NCBI GenBank assembly: GCA_947255165.1
Contig: CAMYFZ010000004.1
Span: forward strand, 1-50,190
Length of the DNA stretch: 50,190 nt
Direction of reading: 5' to 3'
Source of the DNA: an uncultured Varibaculum sp.
Lineage (GTDB): Bacteria > Actinomycetota > Actinomycetes > Actinomycetales > Actinomycetaceae
The notes under the pieces are model-generated. The model ran no database searches. It saw only the letters and a list, made by a program, of their open reading frames with translations, and had not been told where the DNA came from. The translations under genes were made by a program, and so were the position numbers. Shown in pieces: positions 1-8,052 of the stretch; position 1 is the stretch's first letter; each line of letters starts with the position of its first letter.

Positions 1-14
1 AGGAAAGGGTTTTC

Positions 15-1229
15 ATGCTCACGCCAACTACTTTTGGAACCCCCATGTCGAAATCCGCTTTGCGGGTACTACTGCTCGGTTCCGGAGAATTAGGTAAAGA
101 GCTGGCGATAGCGTTTACTCGCCTGGGGGTGGAAGTCCACGCCGCGGATCGCTACCAAAATGCGCCGGCTCAGCAGGTAGCACACTATTCTTACGTCTTA
201 GATATGACCGATGGAAAACAGGTAGATTTCCTGGTGAAAAAAGTGCGACCCCATTTCATCATTCCGGAAATCGAAGCCATCGCCACCGATACTTTGGAAG
301 AAATTGCCGCTTCTAGCGAGGTCACGGTAATCCCCACTGCTCACGCCACTCGCCTAACTATGGATCGAGAAGGCATCCGCCGCCTCGCCGCCGAGGAACT
401 GGGTATCCCCACTTCCCGCTATGTGTTTGCTTCCGGGGAGGAGGAAATGCGCCAGGCGGTAGACAAAATCGGACTGCCCTGCATCGTAAAACCGGTAATG
501 TCCTCTTCTGGCAAGGGCCAGTCCCTACTGAAAACCCCGGAAGATATCGAGCCTGCCTGGCATTACGCTCTGGAGGGAGGACGCGGCGCCAGCCAGGGAC
601 GAGTAATCGTGGAAGGCCTGGTAGATTTCGACTATGAAATCACGCTATTGACGGTGCGTTCCCTGGACAATCAGACCGGACAAACAGTCACCAGTTTTTG
701 CGAACCGATAGGTCACCTGCAGGTAAATGGTGACTACCACGAGTCTTGGCAACCGGCTCCTATGGAAAGTGGGGTGCTAGAAAAAGCGCAAGCTATTTCC
801 GAGAAAGTTACCACCGCCCTGGGTGGGCGCGGCATTTTCGGGGTAGAACTGTTCATTTGCGGAGATGAAGTCCTCTTTTCCGAGGTGTCGCCGCGTCCTC
901 ATGACACCGGGATGGTGACTATGGCTTCTGGTTACCTCTCCGAGTTTGAGCTCCATGCCCGCGCTATTTTAGGGCTACCGGTCGATACCCGCCTGCGTAC
1001 TCCGGCGGCCTCGGCAGTAATTTGCGCGAACCTGCAGAGCCAGGCCCCGGTATACCGGGGCTTAGCCGCAGCTTTGTCGGTTCCGGAAGTAGATTTAAGG
1101 CTTTTTGGTAAACCTGAATCCCGGGTAGGGCGGCGCATGGGGGTGGCTTTGGCCCGCGGAAATACTGTTAACCAGGCGCGGGAGCGGGCAAAGAAAGCCG
1201 CCGGATTAATCACCGTCCAAGATGCCTAA
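15..1229 (+). CDS. purT: Formate-dependent phosphoribosylglycinamide formyltransferase (GAR transformylase 2)
   Basis: Cytosolic purine-synthesis enzyme that converts GAR to formyl-GAR with formate and ATP, bypassing the folate-dependent PurN. The 404-residue length is normal for the family. The N-terminal pre-ATP-grasp segment carries the PurT hallmark [11 protein letters not shown] (about residues 20-30). The central ATP-grasp fold has the [15 protein letters not shown]-binding loop and the late [14 protein letters not shown] segment that supplies metal ligands. The start at 15 is preferred over the internal ATG because the extra ten residues align with the N-terminus of known PurT proteins, and AGGAAAGG lies just upstream. 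No other purine gene is adjacent; purB is about 27 kb away. Family assignment is secure. Confidence 0.95.
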   Translation: MLTPTTFGTPMSKSALRVLLLGSGELGKELAIAFTRLGVEVHAADRYQNAPAQQVAHYSYVLDMTDGKQVDFLVKKVRPHFIIPEIEAIATDTLEEIAASSEVTVIPTAHATRLTMDREGIRRLAAEELGIPTSRYVFASGEEEMRQAVDKIGLPCIVKPVMSSSGKGQSLLKTPEDIEPAWHYALEGGRGASQGRVIVEGLVDFDYEITLLTVRSLDNQTGQTVTSFCEPIGHLQVNGDYHESWQPAPMESGVLEKAQAISEKVTTALGGRGIFGVELFICGDEVLFSEVSPRPHDTGMVTMASGYLSEFELHARAILGLPVDTRLRTPAASAVICANLQSQAPVYRGLAAALSVPEVDLRLFGKPESRVGRRMGVALARGNTVNQARERAKKAAGLITVQDA

Positions 1230-1450
1230 TAGCACGGGAATAATAGTTTTTTCTTTCAGGTAAAACCGTATTTTCTCGCTTTCTACCGGTTATCTTGGCT
1301 ATATTCAGCCATAAATACCAGTTATTTCTTTTTAGGTTTCCGTCGTTATCGTTCCTATTTTTGATAGTTTTTAACTAGCTATAGAAATGCATTATTGCCG
1401 GCGTTAATATAAGAGGTAAAAGCAAACCTAAAAATGGAAAGGTAAAAAGC

Positions 1451-1774
1451 ATGGCCAGGAAAACTCGAATAGTTCTGATCGATGATATTAACGGTGAACT
1501 TGGAGATGAAACCATTAAATTTGGCCTTGACGGTATTGATTACGAAATCGATTTATGTACCGAAAATGCCGCAAAGTTCCGGGACCTCATGGATCCGTGG
1601 ATTCAGGCAGGACGCCGGGTAGGAGGACGCCGGGTGGCGGGCACTGATACCCGGCCGGTTTCGGATGCTTCCAAGATTCGGGCCTGGGCTCGGGATCAGA
1701 ATATGCAGGTATCCGAAAAAGGCCGCATCTCCGCAAAAGTACGTTCCGCCTACTACCGCACGCATTTGAAATAA
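1451..1774 (+). CDS. lsr2: Lsr2-family nucleoid-associated protein
   Basis: Small (107 aa) DNA-bridging xenogeneic silencer of actinobacteria, functional counterpart of H-NS. The N-terminal dimerisation half reads like Lsr2 (a start of MARKTRIVLIDDINGE and the segment FGLDGIDYEIDL). A basic linker with repeated GRRVGGRRV follows. The C-terminal DNA-binding part has IRAWARDQNMQVSEKGRIS. The minor-groove-binding motif is usually RGR; here it is KGR (about residues 92-94), a mild deviation. A GGAAAGG ribosome-binding site precedes the ATG. The 220-bp gap upstream is AT-rich and holds no other gene that I can support. gpmA follows 53 bp downstream on the same strand. Confidence 0.93.
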   Translation: MARKTRIVLIDDINGELGDETIKFGLDGIDYEIDLCTENAAKFRDLMDPWIQAGRRVGGRRVAGTDTRPVSDASKIRAWARDQNMQVSEKGRISAKVRSAYYRTHLK

Positions 1775-1827
1775 AATAGGGACCTATACCCCGGGTATTT
1801 TCATCTAAACAATGAGACACTAGAGAT

Positions 1828-2562
1828 ATGACTTACAAACTTATATTGCTCCGTCACGGGCAAAGCGAATGGAATGCCAAAAATCTTTTCACCGGTTGGG
1901 TAGATGTTCCGCTATCGGATCAGGGCCGTAAAGAAGCCACCCACGGCGGTGAGCTACTAAAGCAAGAGAACATCTTGCCAGATATTGTTTTCACCTCTCT
2001 GCTGCGCAGGGCGATTATGACCGCTAACCTTTCTTTGGATGCCGCTGATCGGCATTGGATTCCGGTTAAGCGTAACTGGCGTCTAAATGAACGCCACTAT
2101 GGCGCTTTGCAGGGCAAAGACAAGAAAGCTATCCGCGACCAGTACGGCGATGAACAGTTTATGCTCTGGCGCCGTTCTTACAGCACTCCTCCCCCAGAAA
2201 TTGAACTGGGATCCGAGTTTTCTCAAGATGCCGACCCGCGTTATAGCGGGGAGCCGATTCCGCGCACCGAATGCTTAGAGCAGGTATTAGAGCGGCTACT
2301 GCCCTATTGGGAACAGGAAATTGTTCCCGAGCTAAAGGCAGGTAAAACAGTACTTATTGCCGCGCACGGTAACTCCTTGCGTGCCATTGTGAAGCATCTT
2401 GACCAGATCAGTGATGAGGATATTTCCAGTTTGAATATTCCGACTGGGGTTCCTTTGTACTACGAGCTGGATGAGAATCTGCAGCCGGTCAAGAAGGGTG
2501 GAACCTACTTGGATCCGGATGCCGAAGCCAAGATTGCGGCGGTAGCCAACCAGGGCAAGTAG
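1828..2562 (+). CDS. gpmA: 2,3-bisphosphoglycerate-dependent phosphoglycerate mutase
   Basis: Glycolytic and gluconeogenic enzyme interconverting 3- and 2-phosphoglycerate through a phosphohistidine. The signature [10 protein letters not shown] lies at the N-terminus with the phospho-accepting His at residue 10. The second catalytic His is H180 in AHGNSLRA. The internal [13 protein letters not shown] segment is typical of the cofactor-dependent (dPGM) class. At 244 aa it is full length. The ribosome-binding site is weak (GAGA-like). A strong 10-bp hairpin just after the stop codon (2579-2602) probably ends the transcript. Confidence 0.96.
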   Translation: MTYKLILLRHGQSEWNAKNLFTGWVDVPLSDQGRKEATHGGELLKQENILPDIVFTSLLRRAIMTANLSLDAADRHWIPVKRNWRLNERHYGALQGKDKKAIRDQYGDEQFMLWRRSYSTPPPEIELGSEFSQDADPRYSGEPIPRTECLEQVLERLLPYWEQEIVPELKAGKTVLIAAHGNSLRAIVKHLDQISDEDISSLNIPTGVPLYYELDENLQPVKKGGTYLDPDAEAKIAAVANQGK

Positions 2563-2578
2563 CCTCTTTCTCTTGACA

Positions 2579-2602
2579 GTCCCCGAGGGCAACCTCGGGG
2601 AC
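2579..2602 (+). terminator. Hairpin with GCAA tetraloop after gpmA
   Basis: A perfect 10-bp stem (GTCCCCGAGG / CCTCGGGGAC) closes a GCAA loop 17 bp after the gpmA stop codon. There is no long U-run after it, so it is either a terminator of the kind common in actinomycetes or a transcript-stabilising hairpin. Confidence 0.6.
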
Positions 2603-2897
2603 TTCGTCATATCTAGCCCCGGTTGTTCCGGGCTTTGGGGTTAATCCGGATGCGCCCTCGGGAAAGAAAAATATGCAGATTTGCGGGTCTGCGGGCGAGG
2701 TAGGAGAAAAAAGTATGAAATGGCGCAAGTTTGGCGTATCTCACTACCGCGCAGAGGGTATATATGGGAGACTGATTTCAGGTGCAACCAGCGCCTGTGT
2801 CGCAGGTGACACGCGGGAATGATATTTCGCGCAGTTACAAAAGACACTCCACTCGGATCGTCGGGCACGTACCTGCCCGTGGAGGAGATATATAAAT
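2603..2897 (+). other. Intergenic region upstream of the ABC ATPase gene
   Basis: About 295 bp without a supported gene. It should contain the promoter for the ATPase gene, but I cannot pick a convincing -35/-10 pair. A GGAGGAG ribosome-binding site sits at its right end. A short imperfect inverted repeat (GTGTC...GACAC, about 2797-2812) is visible but weak. Confidence 0.4.
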
Positions 2898-4031
2898 ATG
2901 GGAAAAGTTATATTTGATTCGGTAACCCGAATCTATCCGGGGTCAGATCACCCGGCTGTTGATAAGTTGAATCTGGAAATCGAAGATGGAGAATTCCTGG
3001 TTTTGGTGGGTCCGTCGGGCTGCGGCAAAACTACTTCACTACGGATGTTGGCTGGCCTAGAGGATATTAACTCCGGCAAGATTTACATTGGGAATAAAGA
3101 CGTAACCAATGTGCAGCCCAAAGACCGCGATATAGCCATGGTTTTCCAGAACTATGCGCTTTATCCGCACATGACAGTGCGTCAGAACATGGGTTTCGCC
3201 CTCAAGATTGCGAAGGTTCCGCAAGAGGAAATCGATAAGCGGGTCGAACAGGCCGCCGAAACTTTGGATTTGACCGAATATTTAGATCGTAAACCGAAGG
3301 CTCTCTCGGGTGGTCAGCGTCAGCGCGTGGCCATGGGGCGCGCGATTGTGCGCAAACCCCAGGTGTTCTTGATGGACGAGCCGCTGTCGAACTTGGATGC
3401 GAAGCTGCGGGTGCAGACCCGCACCCAGATCGCCCAGTTGCAGCGCACTTTGGGGGTCACCACTTTGTACGTGACTCACGACCAGACCGAGGCGCTAACC
3501 ATGGGCGATCGCATCGCGGTGATTGCGGGCGGCATCTTGCAGCAGGTGGGCACGCCGCGTGATCTCTATGATCACCCTGCGAATGCTTTCGTGGCTGCTT
3601 TCATCGGTTCCCCGGCAATGAACATCGGTACCTTCAAGGTAGAGAATGGTTCAGCGGTACTTGGCGGAGCCAAGATTCCGTTGGCGAAGTCTACTTTGGA
3701 TGCGATTAAGCCCGAGGATAACGGCGAGGTCATCATTGGTTTCCGTCCGGAAGCACTCGAGGTTCAAGAAGGCGGGGCGGATCCGGAACACACCATTCCG
3801 ATCAAAGTCACCCACGTTGAGGAACTGGGCTCTGACGGCTATGTTTACGGCACTTTGGATGGACATGACGCTAAGGAACATCGCAGCGATGGTCGTCCTT
3901 CTTTGAACCAGGTAACTATCCGGGTGCCTCCGCATTCTGCGCCGCCTGCGGGATCAGTAATGCCGGTACGGATTAAAGAGGGCGGGCGTCATATTTTCTC
4001 GGCCTCTACCCAAGAGCGGCTACCGGAATAA
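2898..4031 (+). CDS. ugpC: Sugar ABC transporter ATP-binding subunit (UgpC/MsmK/MsiK type)
   Basis: Cytoplasmic ATPase of carbohydrate-uptake (CUT1-type) ABC importers. The Walker A motif GPSGCGKTT has its Lys at residue 44. The Q-loop segment [13 protein letters not shown], the ABC signature [14 protein letters not shown] and Walker [13 protein letters not shown] follow. The C-terminal third forms the regulatory OB/TOBE domain (segment IIGFRPEAL). At 377 aa it is normal length. No permease or substrate-binding gene is adjacent. In Gram-positives such lone ATPases commonly energise several sugar importers encoded elsewhere, so a shared role is my inference. The GGAGGAG ribosome-binding site is strong. 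An 11-bp hairpin follows the gene. Confidence 0.93.
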   Translation: MGKVIFDSVTRIYPGSDHPAVDKLNLEIEDGEFLVLVGPSGCGKTTSLRMLAGLEDINSGKIYIGNKDVTNVQPKDRDIAMVFQNYALYPHMTVRQNMGFALKIAKVPQEEIDKRVEQAAETLDLTEYLDRKPKALSGGQRQRVAMGRAIVRKPQVFLMDEPLSNLDAKLRVQTRTQIAQLQRTLGVTTLYVTHDQTEALTMGDRIAVIAGGILQQVGTPRDLYDHPANAFVAAFIGSPAMNIGTFKVENGSAVLGGAKIPLAKSTLDAIKPEDNGEVIIGFRPEALEVQEGGADPEHTIPIKVTHVEELGSDGYVYGTLDGHDAKEHRSDGRPSLNQVTIRVPPHSAPPAGSVMPVRIKEGGRHIFSASTQERLPE

Positions 4032-4059
4032 ACTAATCAAATAGCAACCACGATTGTTG

Positions 4060-4084
4060 GGGGGCAGGCGTTTCGCCTGCCCCC
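4060..4084 (+). terminator. GC-rich hairpin after the ABC ATPase gene
   Basis: Perfect 11-bp stem GGGGGCAGGCG / CGCCTGCCCCC around a TTT loop, 28 bp after the stop codon. No U-tract follows. A further 7-bp hairpin (ATTGGCG / CGCCAAT, 4167-4185) lies in the same gap. Confidence 0.65.
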
Positions 4085-4226
4085 ACTGCTATGCCGGGCG
4101 TTATTGCGAGGGGTGAACCTGGGGTTCTACCGAGTTAATACCCGAACCTTTATTCCCTAGTCGACTATTGGCGTGTTCCGCCAATCAGGTATTACCTACC
4201 AATTCGGGGCTGATAGCCGAATTGAT

Positions 4227-4263
4227 TGCGGGGTCAATGCCCATTTTGAACATTGACCCCGCA
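4227..4263 (-). terminator. 13-bp hairpin at the 3' end of the coiled-coil surface protein gene
   Basis: A perfect 13-bp inverted repeat (TGCGGGGTCAATG / CATTGACCCCGCA) with an 11-nt loop lies 34 bp beyond the stop codon of the minus-strand gene. It separates two converging genes and is best read as its terminator. Confidence 0.65.
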
Positions 4264-4296
4264 GTACGTGATTTACGTTAGCTAAACAGGTGCTTC

Positions 4297-7200
4297 CTAG
4301 CGCACATGCTTAGGCTGGCGCCGTCGAGCCAGCAAATAGGCACCGGCACCCGCGCTGATAGTGGACAGCCCCAAAATGGTGGACAAGTCGGCGGCGCCGG
4401 TGTGCCCGAGGCCGGAACTGGATGCGTTAGCCTGTTCACCTGCATGTTTACCTGCCGAGGATGGCCCGGGCGCGATGCAGTCTTGGTAGAGCTTCTCGTA
4501 GGTGGCTTTCGCCTTATCCAACTGCGTGTTAGCCTGCTGCAAGGCAGCTTCGAATGGCTGCAGGGCAGCTTTAGCCTTTTGGTATTCTGGCTCTGCCTGC
4601 TTGACAGTTTCCGCAGCGGCTTCCGCGGCTGCTACCGCAGGCGGATATTCCTGATATTTTCCAATCACCGCAGCAATCGCGTCCTGCGTGGCTTGACTGG
4701 CGGTTGGAGCTACAGGCGCGCGGAACATCGAGATTGCCCTAAACGCGGCCGGGGCAGCCGGGGCAGGGTTAGTGTCCGGCTGATCCTTGACCCACGTGTC
4801 TAGGTCGGGCACTTCCTGCGCGGCTTTGTTATCTGCCGCAGCCTGATCTTTAGCTGCCTGGGCAGTATCTTTTGCCGCCCCAGCGTCCTGTGCTGCTTTA
4901 TCAGCTTTTTCCTTTGCCGCTTTCGCATCGTCTACCGCTTTCGCGGCGGCATCGGCTTTCGTCTTGGCCTCATCCGCGGCTTTTTGGGCGGCGCCTTTGT
5001 CTGCGTAATCCTTAGCAGCCGCGTCGTTTGTCGTCTTGGCGTCCGCTGCTTCTTGATCAGCTTTGTCTTTAGCTTCCTTTGCCGCAGTTTCCTTGGTGGT
5101 AGCTTCGTCAGCTTTCTGCTGGGCTGCGGTCAGGTTGTTACCTGCTTCGGTTGCTGCCGCATCGGCTTTAGCTTTTTCTTCGTTTGCAACCTTCAGAGCC
5201 TCTTCTGCCTGCTTTACTGCATTTTCTGCGGCATCCAACTGCTTCTTAGCGTCAGCTTTGGTGGCAACTACTGAGTCATAGTTCTCCTTGGCCTTATCCC
5301 AAGCTTTCTGCTTTTCGTCTACTGTCTTTTGCGCGGCATCGGCAGCTTCTTGTTTGCTGTTAACCTCGCCTTGCGCCTCGGTAACAGCCTGATCGGCAGT
5401 AGCTTTCTCGGCATTAGCATCGGTTAGTGCCTTGTTATTCTGTGCAACCACACTTTCTTGAGCGGTAGTCGCTGCTTTGGCTGCTGTTAGTTCTTGATTT
5501 GCAGATGTCGCAGTTTCCTCAGCTTTCTTGAGTGCTTCTTTAGCTTCCTCCAGCGCTTTCTTGCACGCCTCACAGTTCTTCGCTTCCGCCTCGGCGGTAG
5601 CTGTTGCCTGCTCCAAATCCTTCGTTGCCTTGGCTAGCGCATCGCGCTTTTCTTGCAATCCCGCAGCTTTTTCTGCTTCAGTAAGCGCTTCCCTAGCCTT
5701 CTGGGAACCGTTAGCAATGGCATCCTTCAATCCGTCGTAATACTTCATGAAACGGTCAAGATATTGATCGTAAGTGTACTCCGTGTCGGTGGTACCACCC
5801 CAGAATTCTTGCTCGTGTATAATCCCATGCGCAGCATTTTTTGTACCGCTTGCGAATCCCGTATACAAGAAATCTTTGTTCATAAGATTGGTATAGTGCC
5901 CAACCACACCGCTTGTACCCGAGGGGTCTTTGTCGTAGATTGCTTTTTCAAAGGTATACCAGGAATGATCTGAACGCGTATAGGGGCTCCCCCCACCCCA
6001 AGCGAGGTTTTCACCAGCAGATTTTACAAACGGACCATCATTTTCTGAATGTCCATTATAGTAATTAGCGGAATAGTTTGCGTTAACCTGGGCAATAGCC
6101 ATTAATTCATCAGTTACTTTAAGAGCCGACATTGCAGCGAAGTTATTATCACCCTTAACCCGCAAATCATTGCCCTCTTTCATAGTTTCGAGAGCAAGCT
6201 TCATATTCTCAAGGGAAGTAGCATCTTGAGGGTTTCCTATGGTGGTGTAGGAAGTAATTTTTTTTCCGTTGGGGGCAACATAATCTGTATTCAGCTGAGC
6301 TATAGCTTTGTCAGAACTATTTTTTTCGAAAAATCCTTTTGAACCTAAATTCCACTGCTTTTGAGCTTCGGCTTTGGAAGCTTCCAGAGCATCTTTTGCT
6401 GCTTTAACCGCTTCTTCCGCTTCTGCAACTGCGGCTTTAGCTTCTTCCTTGGCCTTCTCAGCATCCTCTACCTTTTTGTTGGCAGCATCGCATTTTGGCT
6501 GCTGATCATTTAAGGCTTTTTGCGCGTTATCTTTATTGGTTTCAGCATCTTTTTGTGCCTGGACGGCATCGTCATAAGTCTTTTGCGCTGATTGTTGCGC
6601 CTGCTGCAACTTAGTTAGCTCAGCCTTTGCATCGTCAAGGTCTTTTTGCGCTTGCTCGGCTTTCTTAGCTTTGTCCACCGCCTCCGTCTTCGCGGTATCT
6701 CGTTTCGTTTTAGCCTCGGACAATGCGTCATTAGCAGTCTTTTGGTCGTTGACGGCATTATCGTAATCTTTCTTCGCCGTATCTAATTTGTCTTGTGCGT
6801 CTTGCAGCGCATCGTCGCTTCTAATAGCGTTTTGCACGGCCTGCAGTTTCTGATTTGCCTTATCTAAGGCAGTTTGCTTTTCCTGTACCACTTGCGCAGC
6901 GTCTTTAGCGGTTTTTTCCGCCTGGGTCTTGGTAGCTTCGGCATCTGTAACTGCCTGCTTTGCCTGCTCCGCAGCCCTGGTGGCTTCGTCCAGTTTGCTC
7001 TGGGCGGTAGCTGCCTCCTGCTGCGCCGCAGCTAGTGCCGTTGCTGCGTCCTCAACAGCTTTCTTAGCTTCAGCTACCGCCTCAGCTCCGGGGGCAGCCG
7101 CCTGCGCCGCAGTATTTGCTTCGTCCGCTGCTTTTTTGTTCGTCTTTGCCTGAGCCAGATTTTGCTCGGCTTTTTCTGCCTGCTGCTGAGCCTGATCTAA

Positions 7201-7626
7201 GTCGTTTTGAGCTTTCTCCAGATTAGCAACTGCCGCCGCCAGTGCTTGCGCCGCCTGGTCCTGCATCTGCTTATGCGCACCCGTGGCAGCATCCCGCTTC
7301 TGCTGCTGGGTAGCTTGTGCCTTCCGCAAGGTATCCTGGGCACCCGCGTAGGCCGCAAGGGGCTTGGCAATCTCTGGCTTGGCCTGCTCAGCATCCAAAT
7401 TGGTGGCCGCCTCCGCGGCTTGCTGCTGGGCGCGCTGATAATCCTGATAGGCTTTATTGACCGCCGAAACGTCAACTCCGACGCGGCATTGCGAAACAGA
7501 TCCTGGAATATTCAGCTTGCCCTGTGGTGCTGCTTGATTAATCCCGAATGCCGCCCCCGCCGGAGCCACCAGAGCAATACCGGTGCCTGCTGCAATCGCT
7601 ACCTTTGCAACCTGTTTGCGTGCCAT
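4297..7626 (-). CDS. Large secreted coiled-coil surface protein with central CAP domain
   Basis: A 1109-residue secreted protein. A signal peptide (about 1-28; basic start, then hydrophobic Ala/Gly/Val-rich core) leads into an Ala/Lys/Glu/Gln-rich heptad coiled coil (about 55-425). A CAP/SCP-PR1 domain follows (about 460-640), with an HS...GENLAWG motif (H526, GENL 539-542) and GHYTNLMN (576-583). A second long coiled coil (about 645-965) comes next. The C-terminus carries LGHTG, a hydrophobic stretch and an ARRRQPKHVR tail, resembling a sortase sorting signal with a non-standard pentapeptide. A CAP domain between coiled coils recalls SEC10/PgrA surface-exclusion proteins of enterococci; that is architectural resemblance only. 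A GAGGGGAA ribosome-binding site precedes the ATG. Exact function unknown; adhesin, spacer or cell-contact roles are possible. Confidence 0.85.
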   Translation of the reverse strand: MARKQVAKVAIAAGTGIALVAPAGAAFGINQAAPQGKLNIPGSVSQCRVGVDVSAVNKAYQDYQRAQQQAAEAATNLDAEQAKPEIAKPLAAYAGAQDTLRKAQATQQQKRDAATGAHKQMQDQAAQALAAAVANLEKAQNDLDQAQQQAEKAEQNLAQAKTNKKAADEANTAAQAAAPGAEAVAEAKKAVEDAATALAAAQQEAATAQSKLDEATRAAEQAKQAVTDAEATKTQAEKTAKDAAQVVQEKQTALDKANQKLQAVQNAIRSDDALQDAQDKLDTAKKDYDNAVNDQKTANDALSEAKTKRDTAKTEAVDKAKKAEQAQKDLDDAKAELTKLQQAQQSAQKTYDDAVQAQKDAETNKDNAQKALNDQQPKCDAANKKVEDAEKAKEEAKAAVAEAEEAVKAAKDALEASKAEAQKQWNLGSKGFFEKNSSDKAIAQLNTDYVAPNGKKITSYTTIGNPQDATSLENMKLALETMKEGNDLRVKGDNNFAAMSALKVTDELMAIAQVNANYSANYYNGHSENDGPFVKSAGENLAWGGGSPYTRSDHSWYTFEKAIYDKDPSGTSGVVGHYTNLMNKDFLYTGFASGTKNAAHGIIHEQEFWGGTTDTEYTYDQYLDRFMKYYDGLKDAIANGSQKAREALTEAEKAAGLQEKRDALAKATKDLEQATATAEAEAKNCEACKKALEEAKEALKKAEETATSANQELTAAKAATTAQESVVAQNNKALTDANAEKATADQAVTEAQGEVNSKQEAADAAQKTVDEKQKAWDKAKENYDSVVATKADAKKQLDAAENAVKQAEEALKVANEEKAKADAAATEAGNNLTAAQQKADEATTKETAAKEAKDKADQEAADAKTTNDAAAKDYADKGAAQKAADEAKTKADAAAKAVDDAKAAKEKADKAAQDAGAAKDTAQAAKDQAAADNKAAQEVPDLDTWVKDQPDTNPAPAAPAAFRAISMFRAPVAPTASQATQDAIAAVIGKYQEYPPAVAAAEAAAETVKQAEPEYQKAKAALQPFEAALQQANTQLDKAKATYEKLYQDCIAPGPSSAGKHAGEQANASSSGLGHTGAADLSTILGLSTISAGAGAYLLARRRQPKHVR

Positions 7627-7883
7627 AACATTCCCCTCTATATCCTGTTAGTTTCGCTCGTATCATCAAGCCTTAAGTTCCCTATAATCTTCTCGTATTT
7701 AAAGACAAAAGTCCAGTCCAGGGGCATTTTGAAGGGATTTATCCCGAAGTTCGGACAGCTGCAAAAAATTAAGAAGTAAATAACGGAAGAAACCACCCGG
7801 AAAAAGACACTCCCAACAGTAAACAGCCCCAAAATCCTGCCAGCAAACCCCAAAACCAGAGCCAAAAATAGACAGTAACCAAA

Positions 7884-7931
7884 AAATAATCTGGCTCCTA
7901 GACTGGGAACGTCCTAGGAGCCAGATTATTT
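7884..7931. terminator. Bidirectional intrinsic terminator
   Basis: A perfect 18-bp inverted repeat (arms 7884-7901 and 7914-7931, core CTGGCTCCTAG) with a 12-nt loop. It is flanked by T-rich DNA on the plus strand (TTCTTTTTATTT) and by A6 on the other side, giving U6 on the minus-strand transcript. It can therefore terminate in both directions. On the minus strand it ends the upstream CAP gene before the promoter of the next. Confidence 0.85.
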
Positions 7932-7990
7932 CTTTTTATTTACTGAAGCCAATCAGCCAGGTAACGACTGGATTCTTAGATTTTTGAGGA

Positions 7991-8018
7991 GTCGCGTCCT
8001 CGTCCCTAAGGACGCGAC
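7991..8018 (-). terminator. Hairpin just after the second CAP gene
   Basis: A 10-bp perfect stem (GTCGCGTCCT / AGGACGCGAC) with an 8-nt loop lies 34 bp beyond the stop codon of the minus-strand CAP gene. It lacks a U-run and may cooperate with the stronger 18-bp terminator about 60 bp further on. Confidence 0.5.
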
Positions 8019-8052
8019 CCTCTTTGGGACCGTTAGGCATAGAAAACGCAAG

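Larger units (their letters stand above)
7627..8052. other. Intergenic region between the two CAP-protein genes
   Basis: A 426-bp gap. The left part should carry the promoter and 5' leader of the coiled-coil gene (its GAGGGGAA ribosome-binding site is at the left edge). The right part carries two hairpins that probably terminate the second CAP gene. I see no gene in it. Confidence 0.5.

Noticed and set aside
2797..2812. GTGTC...GACAC inverted repeat before the ABC ATPase as an operator
   Set aside because: Only 5-bp arms, a single copy and no match to a known sugar regulator consensus that I can state with confidence.
4306..7475. Several long open frames on the plus strand opposite the coiled-coil gene
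   Set aside because: They are mirror images of a repetitive Ala/Lys/Glu coding sequence, lack ribosome-binding sites and have the hydrophobic low-complexity composition expected of an antisense frame.
4300..7500. Repetitive DNA as a possible CRISPR array
   Set aside because: The repeats are degenerate heptad codons with no constant repeat length or unique spacers, and no cas genes are present.
7884..7931. The 18-bp inverted repeat as an insertion-sequence end
   Set aside because: There is no transposase, no target duplication and T-tracts on both sides fit a terminator better.
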